Origin: DAOTXS01 sp034435055
GTDB lineage: Bacteria; Chloroflexota; Anaerolineae; UBA4142
Assembly: GCA_034435055.1 (NCBI GenBank)
Contig: DAOTXS010000040.1
Location: 1 to 64,000, forward strand
Direction of reading: 5' to 3'
DNA: 64,000 nucleotides
Position numbers and translations under genes: made by a program. Below, piece after piece: positions 33,345 to 41,678 of this stretch. Below the pieces are notes generated by a model that saw only the letters and a list, made by a program, of their open reading frames with translations, did no database searches and was not told where the DNA came from. How positions within the stretch are numbered: position 1 is the first letter of the stretch; each line of letters opens with the position of its first letter.

Positions 33345-34394
33345 CTATCCTTTGACGTACTTGTCCAGCCACGCGATTGTTTTTGCCCACGCATCTTTTG
33401 CGGCATTAGCATTGTAACTGCCGCCGGTGTCGTTGTGAAATGCATGCCCCGCGCCGTCGTAGATCAATTTTTCAAACGTTTTGTTGTTCGCTTTCATCGC
33501 GTTTTCAACATCGGGAATGCCGGCGTTGATGCGGGCGTCAGTGCCGCCGTAAATCGCCAGCACCGCCGCTCGAGTTTTTGCAATATCTTCGAGCGGTGGA
33601 TTCGGTCCGTAAAATGGAATCGCCGCGCGCAGTTCCGGCATTTGCGTCGCGCAGCGCCACGTAATGCCGCCGCCGAAACAAAAGCCAAACATCCCGGCGC
33701 GATCTTTTTGCGCGAAAGTTTGTGCTTGCATATACACCAACCCGGCTTTGAAATCATCGACAAAGCGAGTGGGTTGCGTGTTGCCCAAAACGCCGGGCAC
33801 ATTCGCGCCGACTTTATCTGTGCCGCCTTCGCGCGATAACAAATCGACAGCGAGCGAAGCGTAACCGGCTTTTGCCGCGCGGCGTCCCACATCCTTGATG
33901 TGTTCGGTCAAGCCACGATTCTCGTGGCAGATCAAAACGATTGGGAAAGGACCGTTGCCGCGCGGCTTGGCAAGATATGCCATAATTGTGTCTGCGCCCG
34001 ATTTGAAATCAACCATTCTGGCTTCGATGGCGGGATCATCCGGCATCACCGTTCCCACTGCCGCTGGCGTTGGCGCAAGTGTTGGTGCGGCGGTTAGTGC
34101 CGTCGTTGGCGCGATGGTCGGCGCGGTGGTTGCCGTGGGCGGAACACGTGTGGCGGTTGGTGCCGTCGTTGCCGTTGGCGGCACCGGTGTTGCAGTGGGC
34201 GCTGGTGCACACGCGGCGAGAAAACTATTGGCAATTGCCACACTGCCAAAAATCGACGCGAGTTTTTTTAGTGCCTCGCGCCGCGTGATGTGTCCCTCTT
34301 GATAATCCTCGACGAATTCTTCGACAAGATAGTTGCGCAAACTATCGTCGCCGCCGGTCGTCGCGCTTGGCGGAATATTCAGTTTTTTGCCCAT
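33345..34394 (-). CDS. Secreted dienelactone-hydrolase family protein
   Basis: The 349-aa protein has a twin-arginine-type signal ITRREALKKLASIFGSVAIA with a downstream lipobox-like LAACAP, an Ala/Pro/Thr spacer of about 60 residues, and a dienelactone hydrolase domain. The catalytic set is Cys in GFCFGGG, Asp in the GGTDARI region and His in GAGHAFHND; the ICHENRGL glutamate is also conserved. It should hydrolyse lactones or esters outside the cell. The long N-terminal region before the RR pair contains a helical segment also seen in other exported Chloroflexota enzymes. Confidence 0.87.
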   Translation of the reverse strand: MGKKLNIPPSATTGGDDSLRNYLVEEFVEDYQEGHITRREALKKLASIFGSVAIANSFLAACAPAPTATPVPPTATTAPTATRVPPTATTAPTIAPTTALTAAPTLAPTPAAVGTVMPDDPAIEARMVDFKSGADTIMAYLAKPRGNGPFPIVLICHENRGLTEHIKDVGRRAAKAGYASLAVDLLSREGGTDKVGANVPGVLGNTQPTRFVDDFKAGLVYMQAQTFAQKDRAGMFGFCFGGGITWRCATQMPELRAAIPFYGPNPPLEDIAKTRAAVLAIYGGTDARINAGIPDVENAMKANNKTFEKLIYDGAGHAFHNDTGGSYNANAAKDAWAKTIAWLDKYVKG

Positions 34395-34406
34395 TGGCTT
34401 CTCTTC

Positions 34407-35270
34407 CTATTTTGTCGCGGAGAGTATTATTGCATTTTGCGATGGGTCGCGTACGCGCAACCCGGCTTCTGTTTCTGCGCTAGAAATCCCGGCGTGATGC
34501 ACTCGATCAACAACTTGATTCAATGCATCCGAATTTGGCAAACGAACAACATATTCACGCAAGCCGATGGAATCCGGCGGCGGTGGCGGCGCGCCGATGC
34601 CCGTCCACGTGTTGAACGCGATGTGATGATGATACCCGCCGGCGGAAGTGAATGACGCGCTCGGACCATAACGTGCCATCAAATCAAAACCGAGAACATC
34701 GAGATAAAATTTTTCCGCCGCCGCGATATTTGCGACATGCAAATGCATATGTCCCAATTGGGTCGCCGGCTCCAAGCCTTGCCACGGTTGATCTTGTCCC
34801 TCGAGTTCCGCAAGCAAATTGTTAATGTCGAGCGGTTCCGTGCCGATCAGAAAATTGCCTTGCGCGTCGTACCATTCCTCGCGCGGGCGGTCGCGATAGA
34901 TTTCGATGCCGTTTCCGTCGGGATCGGGCAAATAAATCGCTTCGCTGACGAGGTGATCGGCAAATCCTTGCACCGGCACTTGTTGCTCGACGATGCGTTC
35001 GAGTGATTGCGCCAACGCAAAACGCGACGGCACGAGAATTGCAAAATGGTACAAGCCGGTTGCGCGACGCGCGCGTTTCGCGCCGGGATTCTCGGTGAGC
35101 GCGACGATGTCTTTGCCGCCTGCGCCAAGATACGCGGTGCCGTTCTGCTGTCGATTGAGTTGCAAGCCCAGCACCGCTTGATAAAACGGGAGTGCGCGTT
35201 TGAAATCGCTGACCGTCAAATGGACGTAATCGAGCGTCGTGTTGGCGTCGATTGAATTTCGTTTGCTCAT
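34407..35270 (-). CDS. VOC-family extradiol dioxygenase-like protein (CatE type)
   Basis: The 287-aa protein contains two glyoxalase/VOC modules: one begins LDYVHLTVSDFKRALPFY, the other MHLHVANIAAAEKFYLDVLG. Metal ligands are the histidines at the start of the second module, HHIAF in the middle and a late glutamate. CatE-like proteins of this size cleave catechols with Fe(II) or Mn(II). The ATG is chosen because the longer frame upstream only reads through the tail of the adjacent pseudogene. Adjacency to a dienelactone hydrolase would suit ring degradation. Confidence 0.85.
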   Translation of the reverse strand: MSKRNSIDANTTLDYVHLTVSDFKRALPFYQAVLGLQLNRQQNGTAYLGAGGKDIVALTENPGAKRARRATGLYHFAILVPSRFALAQSLERIVEQQVPVQGFADHLVSEAIYLPDPDGNGIEIYRDRPREEWYDAQGNFLIGTEPLDINNLLAELEGQDQPWQGLEPATQLGHMHLHVANIAAAEKFYLDVLGFDLMARYGPSASFTSAGGYHHHIAFNTWTGIGAPPPPPDSIGLREYVVRLPNSDALNQVVDRVHHAGISSAETEAGLRVRDPSQNAIILSATK

Positions 35271-35272
35271 CG

Positions 35273-35689
35273 CTATCCGTTCGTTTTTCGCATGTGCGCT
35301 ACGGATTGTTTGATCAATTTCTTTAGCGTTGGCAAATGAACAGCATCGAGCCGCTTGATGTACAAACACGGTTTACCGGTGGTGTACTTGCCGAGTTTTT
35401 TCATCTACGCGGCGTACTGATCAAAGCCCGACGTGATGTACAGCGTAAGATTTTGTTGGCGCGGCGAAAAGCCGGTCAGGGGTCAATCGCCTTCGCGTCC
35501 GCTGGCGTACGTGTAATGATAACTCCCAAAGCCAACGATGCTGTTCCCCCACATTTGGGGTTTTGCGCCGGTGGCGTGCTGCATAATTTCTAACAACGCA
35601 AAACAATCTTGGCGCGTCGCCGCGTCTTTAACCGTATCCAAAAATTTCTTGACGCTTGCAGCATTCGCTTGTGTTTTGAGTTCAGCCAT
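35273..35689 (-). pseudogene. DUF1801 (YdeI/OmpD-associated-like) gene with two in-frame stops
   Basis: The frame is otherwise intact: MAELKTQANAASVKKFLD, then MWGNSIVGFGSYHYTYASG, PLTGFSPRQQNLTLYI, CLYIKRLDAVHLPTLKKL. TGA at 35483-35485 replaces the Trp expected in the GDWPLTGFSPR motif, and TAG at 35405-35407 lies in the same frame. The reading frame never shifts, so this is recent decay by point mutation. AAGGAG precedes the ATG. Sequencing error at two sites is the alternative. Confidence 0.8.
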
Positions 35690-35765
35690 CGTTCGCTCCT
35701 TGCTATGTTACGGATTTGCGTAAGGAATGGATTAGAGCCGGAACAACCGTGTAAGAAAAAGATAA

Positions 35766-35799
35766 AAACCGCGAAGGTTGCAGAAACCTTCGCGGTTTA
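35766..35799 (-). terminator. Terminator overlapping the elp3 stop codon
   Basis: AAACCGCGAAGGTT pairs with the mirrored AACCTTCGCGGTTT, followed by T-rich sequence on the minus strand. The TAA of elp3 forms the base of the stem. Confidence 0.85.
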
Positions 35800-37434
35800 G
35801 ATCGACCGCGTCATATACAATTCACCTAATTCAAATTTGGATTTGCGATAATACTCGCGCGTACCGATGGCTGAAATCACCGCGAGGCGTTTGAATCCCG
35901 CGCCGCGCGCGATCTGCATTGCCTGTTCGATGAGCCGTGTGCCGAGTCCGGCGTGTTGCGCTTGTCCGCTTGATTCCGTCCCAAGTTCAAGCGCGGGACC
36001 GTACACGTGAACTTCGCGAATCATCGCGCATCCGCGAATCTCGTCGATGATTTCGTCGCGCGGCGCGGTGGGCGACGGCAGAGATAATCGCAAAAAGCCG
36101 GCGATCTTGTTGCGCGGCGTGACGAAGTTCAAGAAATATTCCGTTGTCGCGTTGGTGTTGTACGCGAGCGTGTCGAGTCGTAATTCGACTGCATCGATTT
36201 TTTCCGTGCGCACTTCGCGGCAACGAATGCACTGACATTGCAATCCGCGTCGTTTCATTTCGCGTTGCGCGACCATTCGCAAATCGGACGTGGTACTCCC
36301 GGCAACGATGTAATTCGCGGGGATGTCGCGGATGACGCGATTGATGCGGCAGTACGGCGGCACGATACTTTTGCACGCGACAAGAATTTCGATCAGTTCG
36401 GCGTCGGTGTACGGTCGATACTCGCCTCGCTCGTAACGATTATAGAGTTCCGTGTTTTCGATCAGACTGCACGGATAGATTTTCAACTCGTCCGGGCGAA
36501 ACGCGGGATCGTCCCACAAGCGTTTGAAATCTTCCACGTCCGTCGCCGGCGTCGCGCCAAGCAGATTGGGCATCCAGTGCAAATGCAATTTGAACCCAGC
36601 GAGTCGCAACAATCGTACCGCGCGCCGCGAATCTTCAACCGTGTGCCCGCGACAATTCGCATCCAAAATTTTATCGTCGAGCGATTGGACGCCCATTTGC
36701 ACTTTGGTCGCGCCGAGCCAACGCAAGCGTTTCACTTCATCCAGCGTAACGTAATCGGGGCGCGTTTCCATCACCATGCCGACATTGCGATGCGCGGCGG
36801 TTTCGTTTGTTCTTTGTGCGTCGAGCAAGGACGATGATTCTGCGCCGTTCATCGCGTCGAGACAGCGCTGCACAAATCGTTCCTGATAATTGTGTGGGTA
36901 CGCCGACCACGTTCCACCGAGGATTAGCAATTCGATTTTGTCCGTCGCGTGTCCGTTGTGTTCGAGTGTTTTGATGCGCGACGCGGTTTGTTTGAACGGA
37001 TCGAAACGATGATTTGCGGCGCGTTGCGCGCCCGGTTCGAGTGGCAGGTAACTTTTGGGAAATCCTTGCGCCTCCGGACAGAAAATACATTTGCCGGGGC
37101 AGGGGTACGGTCCGGTCAGCACCGCGACCGGCGCGACGCCGGAACTCGTTCGCACCGGTTTGAGTTTCAAGCGCTCGAACACAACCCGGTCGAATTGAAT
37201 ATCGCCGCGCGCGACCATACGCCGGTACGCATCGACGATTTTGTGTTGCGGGATCAAGGCATCGCCGGCGTCGATGTGCGCGATGACCAATTGGGTCAGT
37301 CGATTGCGTGACCAATGTTCCGCACGTTGAATCGCCGCGAATAGCGCGAGCAATTCGGTTCTGTGGTGATCGATGTCGAGTGGCGGAGTGTGCTTGTTAT
37401 TCCATTCGGCTTGTAGCGTGGCAAGTTCGTTCAT
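35797..37434 (-). CDS. elp3: Elp3-family tRNA U34 carboxymethyl-forming enzyme
   Basis: The 545-aa protein is a radical SAM plus GNAT enzyme that makes the cm5 group on wobble uridine 34 from acetyl-CoA. The N-terminal tRNA-binding region is followed by a radical-SAM cluster site CPGKCIFCP (near residue 115) and the GGTWSAYP strand. A zinc-like RGLQCQCIRCREV segment and a C-terminal GNAT domain (about 400-545, with HAGLGTRLIEQAMQIAR binding CoA) complete it. Full Elp3 length is present, and no Elp1/2/4-6 is expected in bacteria. A Trm9-like methyltransferase is divergent from it. Confidence 0.93.
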   Translation of the reverse strand: MNELATLQAEWNNKHTPPLDIDHHRTELLALFAAIQRAEHWSRNRLTQLVIAHIDAGDALIPQHKIVDAYRRMVARGDIQFDRVVFERLKLKPVRTSSGVAPVAVLTGPYPCPGKCIFCPEAQGFPKSYLPLEPGAQRAANHRFDPFKQTASRIKTLEHNGHATDKIELLILGGTWSAYPHNYQERFVQRCLDAMNGAESSSLLDAQRTNETAAHRNVGMVMETRPDYVTLDEVKRLRWLGATKVQMGVQSLDDKILDANCRGHTVEDSRRAVRLLRLAGFKLHLHWMPNLLGATPATDVEDFKRLWDDPAFRPDELKIYPCSLIENTELYNRYERGEYRPYTDAELIEILVACKSIVPPYCRINRVIRDIPANYIVAGSTTSDLRMVAQREMKRRGLQCQCIRCREVRTEKIDAVELRLDTLAYNTNATTEYFLNFVTPRNKIAGFLRLSLPSPTAPRDEIIDEIRGCAMIREVHVYGPALELGTESSGQAQHAGLGTRLIEQAMQIARGAGFKRLAVISAIGTREYYRKSKFELGELYMTRSI

Positions 37435-37445
37435 GGTATAATCGT

Positions 37446-37522
37446 TTCACCACGGAGACCGCAAAGCGCGCCGAGTTTTTGAATTTTGTTTTCTTTGCGA
37501 ACTCTGTGTTCTCCGCGGTGAA
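37446..37522. repeat. Palindromic intergenic element, CACCACGGAGA type
   Basis: TTCACCACGGAGACCGCAAAG at one end and CTTTGCGAACTCTG...CTCCGCGGTGAA at the other form a long imperfect palindrome. It fills most of the divergent gap between elp3 and the methyltransferase gene. Confidence 0.65.
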
Positions 37523-37528
37523 GAATTT

Positions 37529-38254
37529 ATGCGTCTCCAAATCATTCAACAACTCATCGCGATCAATCGAGAATTCTATACGACGTTCGCGGCGGCGTTT
37601 TCCGAAACGCGGTCCAGCGCGCAAACCCGATTGGATCGAATTGTAGCGTATATTGGCGATGCTGGCAAGGTGCTGGATATCGGTTGCGGCAACGGGCGCC
37701 TGGCGGAACGACTTGAACGCGAAGGCAAGCAATTGCAGTACGTCGGCGTGGACGCGTCGCCGGCTTTGATTACGATTGCGTCAGCGCATAAGCGGGATTG
37801 GCACAACGTCGCGGCGGAATTTTGGGTTGCCGATATTACCCAACCCAATTGGAACGCGCAATTGAAGTTTGACTTGTTTGACATCGCGGTTGCGCTGGCG
37901 GTTTTGCACCACGTTCCCAGTTTTGATTTGCGTATGGCGGTCCTGCACGATATTCACGCGCTCTTGAAACCGGGCAGTCGCTTGATCTTGAGCAACTGGG
38001 CATTCGACCGCAACGAACGCCAACGCAAACGCATCGTGTCGTGGCAATCGGCGGGATTCGACGAACGCGATTTGGAAGAAGGCGATGCGTTGTTGGTGTG
38101 GAAGCGCGGCGGCGCGGGTTATCGCTATTGTCATTTGATTACGAAAGAAGAAATGGCGCGGCTGGCTGAAGCGAGCGGTTTTGAAATCGTCAAGCAATTT
38201 TATGCGGATGCAGAATTGAATCTTTATAGCGTTTTAAGAAAAATCGCAACTTGA
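37529..38254 (+). CDS. Trm9/ABH8-like SAM methyltransferase
   Basis: The 241-aa class I methyltransferase has motif I VLDIGCGNGRLAERL (near residue 50), VGVDAS for SAM and ALAVLHHVPS. The C-terminus GYRYCHLITKEEMARL...ELNLYSVLRK is close to the phrase seen in Trm9/ABH8, which esterify cm5U34 to mcm5U34. Placement next to elp3, the enzyme that makes cm5U, supports this role. It is divergently transcribed, so co-regulation is not proven. An unrelated small-molecule methyltransferase remains possible. Confidence 0.75.
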   Translation: MRLQIIQQLIAINREFYTTFAAAFSETRSSAQTRLDRIVAYIGDAGKVLDIGCGNGRLAERLEREGKQLQYVGVDASPALITIASAHKRDWHNVAAEFWVADITQPNWNAQLKFDLFDIAVALAVLHHVPSFDLRMAVLHDIHALLKPGSRLILSNWAFDRNERQRKRIVSWQSAGFDERDLEEGDALLVWKRGGAGYRYCHLITKEEMARLAEASGFEIVKQFYADAELNLYSVLRKIAT

Positions 38255-38259
38255 TTAAT

Positions 38260-38330
38260 GTCATTTCGAGCGAAACGAAAAATCTCGTAAATTTTCCCAG
38301 ATTTCTCCTCGCTCCGCTCGTCGAAATGAC
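38260..38330. repeat. GTCATT palindrome, copy 2
   Basis: The 71-base element runs from GTCATTTCGAGCGAAACGAAA to CTCGTCGAAATGAC and has the same terminal inverted repeats as the other copies, with T/A in place of G/C at the seventh base. Confidence 0.78.
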
Positions 38331-38623
38331 ATTGTTCAATCTTTTTTATCTCATCCTCAATTCTCTTTCATCTATCTCTAATCTCCGCAAGCGACAATAG
38401 ACGCAGAGTCAGGGAGATGCCAAACGTCGCGGAGCAAACGGCGGCGAATATCGGGACCCGTGATTCATGTGACGCCAGAGCATTCCCTGTCCTGAGGGAC
38501 ACGCTCTATCTCCCGACTCAATTCAAGTGTTTCTTCCTCCTCCTTTTGAAGGACACCCCCTCCTTTAAACGCAACGCGCTGTTGGCGAAAGCCGGCGGTG
38601 CGTTGTCGTTTTTTCTACCCAAT
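38331..38623. other. Intergenic stretch without a supported gene
   Basis: About 290 bases hold a degenerate 7-step tract (TCTCATC, CTCAATT, CTCTTTC, ATCTATC, TCTAATC), then unremarkable sequence. One 84-codon frame begins at 38417 but lacks a ribosome-binding site and shows no family resemblance. I see no RNA gene here. Confidence 0.5.
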
Positions 38624-38652
38624 TTGCGATTCACTGGCTTCACCGGTATAAT
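38624..38652 (+). promoter_or_regulatory. Promoter of the dipeptidase gene
   Basis: TTGCGA and TATAAT are separated by 17 bases, 31 bases before the ATG. Confidence 0.55.
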
Positions 38653-38683
38653 CGCAGACATCTTTGAATGATGGAAAACAACG

Positions 38684-39742
38684 ATGACGAAACCGCTGAT
38701 TGTCGATGGACATCAAGATATTGCGTGGAACCGGCTCGCACTCCAACGCGATTTTTTTGCAAGTGTCGCCGAGAAACGCGCCAAGGACGGCGATCACCCG
38801 GCGCACGGCGAAGGACATGCCTTGTGCGGATTTCCGGAATTGATCGCCGGCAACGTGCGAATTATTTTTGCGACGATTTACGTGGCGCAAGCGCGCCCCG
38901 ACCGCAAGTCCTGGGGCAAAGTCTATCATACGCCCGAAGAAGCACATGCGCAGGCGATGGAACAGATCGCGTACTACTCAATGCTCGCGATGGATCCGCG
39001 CGTGTCGCTCATCACATCGCGCGCGGACGTCGACCGCGTGATCAAATCGCAAGACAACCAAATCGGCTTGGTGATTTTGATGGAAGGCGCGGACCCGATC
39101 ATCGCGCCGGAACAAACGCCGGAATGGTTCGCTGCCGGCGTGCGCATCGTGGGACCCGCGTGGAGCCAGACGCGTTACGCCGGCGGGACGCGCGCACCGG
39201 GACCACTCACCGAGCTGGGTCGTCAATTGATGCCGCAACTCGAACGCGCCGGGATGATTCTGGATGCGTCGCATATGGCGGAGCAAAGTTTTTGGGACGC
39301 GCTGGAATTGTATCGCGGCACGGTCATCGCGAGCCATTCCAATTGCCGCGCGTACATCGGTGTGGACGCGGATCGACAATTATCCGACGAGATGATTCGC
39401 GCGATTGCAAATCGCAATGGCGTGATCGGCGCGGTGCTGTACAATCGATTCATCAAGGCGGGCTGGGACAAATCGGCGCGGAAGGATGCGGTAACGCTCG
39501 CGGATGTGGTCAAGCACATTTGGCGGATTTGCGATTTGGTGGGCGATTGCCATCACGCCGGCATCGGCACCGATTTTGACGGCGGCTTTGGCGTGGAATC
39601 AACGCCAAAAGAAATCGACACGGTGGCAGATTTGCAAAAGTTGGGAAACGCGCTGTCCGATGCGAAATTTGATGACGAAGATATTCACAACATTCTCGGC
39701 GGAAATTGGATCCGAATGTTGAAGATGGCGTTGCCAGAATAG
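38684..39742 (+). CDS. Membrane dipeptidase-like peptidase M19
   Basis: The 352-aa zinc dipeptidase family member starts with IVDGHQDIAWN (first metal His-x-Asp). It carries LLMEGADP-like ILMEGADPI for the bridging glutamate, IASHSNCRAY for a further histidine, and ends with GIGTDFDGGFG, the M19 substrate-binding aspartate motif. There is no signal peptide, so it is cytoplasmic, unlike mammalian renal dipeptidase. It would cleave dipeptides, possibly with D-residues. It is transcribed alone between its own promoter and a terminator. Confidence 0.9.
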   Translation: MTKPLIVDGHQDIAWNRLALQRDFFASVAEKRAKDGDHPAHGEGHALCGFPELIAGNVRIIFATIYVAQARPDRKSWGKVYHTPEEAHAQAMEQIAYYSMLAMDPRVSLITSRADVDRVIKSQDNQIGLVILMEGADPIIAPEQTPEWFAAGVRIVGPAWSQTRYAGGTRAPGPLTELGRQLMPQLERAGMILDASHMAEQSFWDALELYRGTVIASHSNCRAYIGVDADRQLSDEMIRAIANRNGVIGAVLYNRFIKAGWDKSARKDAVTLADVVKHIWRICDLVGDCHHAGIGTDFDGGFGVESTPKEIDTVADLQKLGNALSDAKFDDEDIHNILGGNWIRMLKMALPE

Positions 39743-39747
39743 CGCAA

Positions 39748-39783
39748 GACCCGAAGGGTTTTATCCTTCGGGTCGCTTTTTGA
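39748..39783. terminator. Bidirectional terminator
   Basis: GACCCGAAGG pairs with CCTTCGGGTC over a short loop, followed by GCTTTTT. It overlaps the end of the convergent HEAT-protein gene. Confidence 0.85.
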
Positions 39784-40471
39784 TTTCCTCTATCGCTTCT
39801 CGACACGCTTTTCGTACGACCGGACTCGCGTCACTTGTTGCAAGTTCGTTCAGCAATCCTGCCACCGTGCGGTCACCGATTTGTCCCAGCGCGAGCGCGC
39901 AATCCCAACGCACAAATACCGCAATGTCGCGTCCCAGCACCTCTGCCAAATCTTGCGATGCAATTGGATATCCCAGGTTTCCCAACGCGACCGCGCACGC
40001 CTGGCGAACGCCGGCATCACGGTCGTGCCACAACGCTTCGATGAGCGGACTCAACACCGCCAGCGTTCCGATTTTGCCGAGCGCGACCGCCGATTGTTGT
40101 CGCACCATTCCCACCGGGTCGTCGCGCAACGCTTGCCACAATGATTCGATTGCCGCCGGATCGCGGCGGCGGCGAAGCGCAAACGCGGCGTTCCATCGCG
40201 CATCGGTGCTTTGATCGCGCAATAGCACCTCGCAGATTTGCGCGGTCGATTTATTTTTGAGCGAGCCGGCAACTGCGTGTTTGACATCGTCCGGTACGCC
40301 GTTGCGCGCCGAGCGCGCCAGCAATTTATCGATCAATCCACCACGCGATTGAGATTCGGTGCGCGGTTCAGCGTTTTGTACGAGCAATCGATGTTCTGCG
40401 CAAAAGCCGGTTTCATCGACGGCTTGCGCCGCGCAGCGTTTGCGGTCTTGCGTCAATCCACAACATTGCAT
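39761..40471 (-). CDS. HEAT-repeat protein with N-terminal cysteine/histidine cluster
   Basis: The 236-aa protein opens with a small zinc-finger-like segment (CCGLTQDRKRCAA...GFCAEH). PBS-lyase-type HEAT repeats follow from about residue 80 to the end; examples are ARWNAAFALRRRRDP, VRQQSAVALGKIG, VRQACAVALGNLG and VRWDCALALGQIG. HEAT arrays bind proteins, and no enzymatic residues are seen. The partner is unknown, and it is transcribed alone on this strand. Confidence 0.85.
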   Translation of the reverse strand: MQCCGLTQDRKRCAAQAVDETGFCAEHRLLVQNAEPRTESQSRGGLIDKLLARSARNGVPDDVKHAVAGSLKNKSTAQICEVLLRDQSTDARWNAAFALRRRRDPAAIESLWQALRDDPVGMVRQQSAVALGKIGTLAVLSPLIEALWHDRDAGVRQACAVALGNLGYPIASQDLAEVLGRDIAVFVRWDCALALGQIGDRTVAGLLNELATSDASPVVRKACREAIEEIKKRPEG

Positions 40472-40542
40472 TGTGTCATTCCTCGTTGCTTCGATTATAC
40501 TCGATTGTCGATCGAGAGAAAAGTTTAATGACCGATGGATGT

Positions 40543-40571
40543 TTGCTCCTCATTCCTGATTGTGCTACAAT
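40543..40571 (+). promoter_or_regulatory. Promoter of the ABC exporter operon
   Basis: TTGCTC and TACAAT are separated by 17 bases, about 19 bases before the ATG. Confidence 0.5.
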
Positions 40572-40590
40572 CACAACCGACTTTTAAACT

Positions 40591-41613
40591 ATGCCACACA
40601 TTCTTGTCGATCATCTTTGCAAATATTATCAAGTCCATCAAAAAGAATCTGGTCTCGCCGGCTCGCTCAAGTCCTTTGTCTTTCGCAAATACAGCGACGT
40701 CAAAGCCGTCGACGACATCTCATTCTCGATTGACGCCGGCGAAATTGTTGGCTTTCTGGGTCCCAACGGCGCGGGCAAAACGACGACGCTTAAAGTGTTA
40801 TCGGGATTATTGTATCCCACCGGCGGCGTCGCGCGCGTTCTCGATTTCATCCCGAGTGAACGGCGCGCGGCATTTCTGCGGCAGATCACGCTGGTGATGG
40901 GGCAGAAGCAACAATTGAACTGGGATTTGCCGGCGATGGAAACGTTTCTCGTCAACGCCGCCATTTACGAAATCCCGGACGATCAGTTCAAGCAAACGCT
41001 CGCGGATTTAACCGAGTTGTTGGAACTCGCGCCGCTGTTGAAAAAACAAGTCCGCAAACTTTCACTCGGCGAGCGAATGAAATGCGAACTTGCCGCCGCG
41101 CTGTTGCATCGCCCGCGAGTGTTGTTTCTCGATGAACCGACTATCGGACTCGATGTGACGATGCAGACCAAGATTCGCCAATTCGTCGCCGAGTACAACG
41201 AACGTTACCGCGCGACGATCATTCTCACAAGTCATTATATGGCAGATGTAACTGCGTTGTGTCAGCGCGTCATCGTCATCGATCACGGGAAATTGTTGTA
41301 CGACGGCGACCTCAAAGCCCTTGCCGAAAAAATCGCGCCCCATAAATTGATCCGCGTCGAATTTTCACAGGCGTTGAACGGGCAACGACTCGAAGATTAT
41401 GGCGAAGTCGTCAAGGTGCGCGGACAGCGTGCGGAATTGCTTGTCCCGCGCGACGCAACCTCGGACGTGGCGGCGCGGCTGCTGGCGCAATTGCCGGTTG
41501 CGGATGTCACCATCGAAGAACCGCCGATTGAGGATGTGATCACGCGTGTGTTCGAGCAAGCGGCACGCGCGCGTGCCGAACGCGGCGAAGTAGATGAAGA
41601 CGAAGACGAATGA
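40591..41613 (+). CDS. ABC-2 exporter ATP-binding protein (COG4586 type)
   Basis: The 340-aa ATPase has Walker A GFLGPNGAGKTTTLKVL (near residue 53), Q-loop GQKQQLNWDLPA, signature KLSLGERMKCELAAAL, Walker B RVLFLDEPTIGLD and the H-switch in LTSHYM. A C-terminal domain of about 100 residues and a Glu/Asp-rich tail follow. This layout matches the COG4586 ATPase found with two ABC-2 permeases, both present downstream. The exported substrate is unknown. Confidence 0.92.
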   Translation: MPHILVDHLCKYYQVHQKESGLAGSLKSFVFRKYSDVKAVDDISFSIDAGEIVGFLGPNGAGKTTTLKVLSGLLYPTGGVARVLDFIPSERRAAFLRQITLVMGQKQQLNWDLPAMETFLVNAAIYEIPDDQFKQTLADLTELLELAPLLKKQVRKLSLGERMKCELAAALLHRPRVLFLDEPTIGLDVTMQTKIRQFVAEYNERYRATIILTSHYMADVTALCQRVIVIDHGKLLYDGDLKALAEKIAPHKLIRVEFSQALNGQRLEDYGEVVKVRGQRAELLVPRDATSDVAARLLAQLPVADVTIEEPPIEDVITRVFEQAARARAERGEVDEDEDE

Positions 41614-41678
41614 TGCAAGACCAATGACTGGATCAGTTTTCTACCTTCCGTCCCAGGTCGTATGTCAACGAGGAATGT

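Noticed and set aside
35483..35485. UGA read as Trp (changed genetic code) in the DUF1801 gene
   Set aside because: Other genes use TGG for Trp and TGA as normal stop (for example rplI and ttuB), and the same gene also has an in-frame TAG.
38417..38671. 84-codon frame before the dipeptidase gene
   Set aside because: No ribosome-binding site, no recognisable motif, and it overlaps the dipeptidase promoter.
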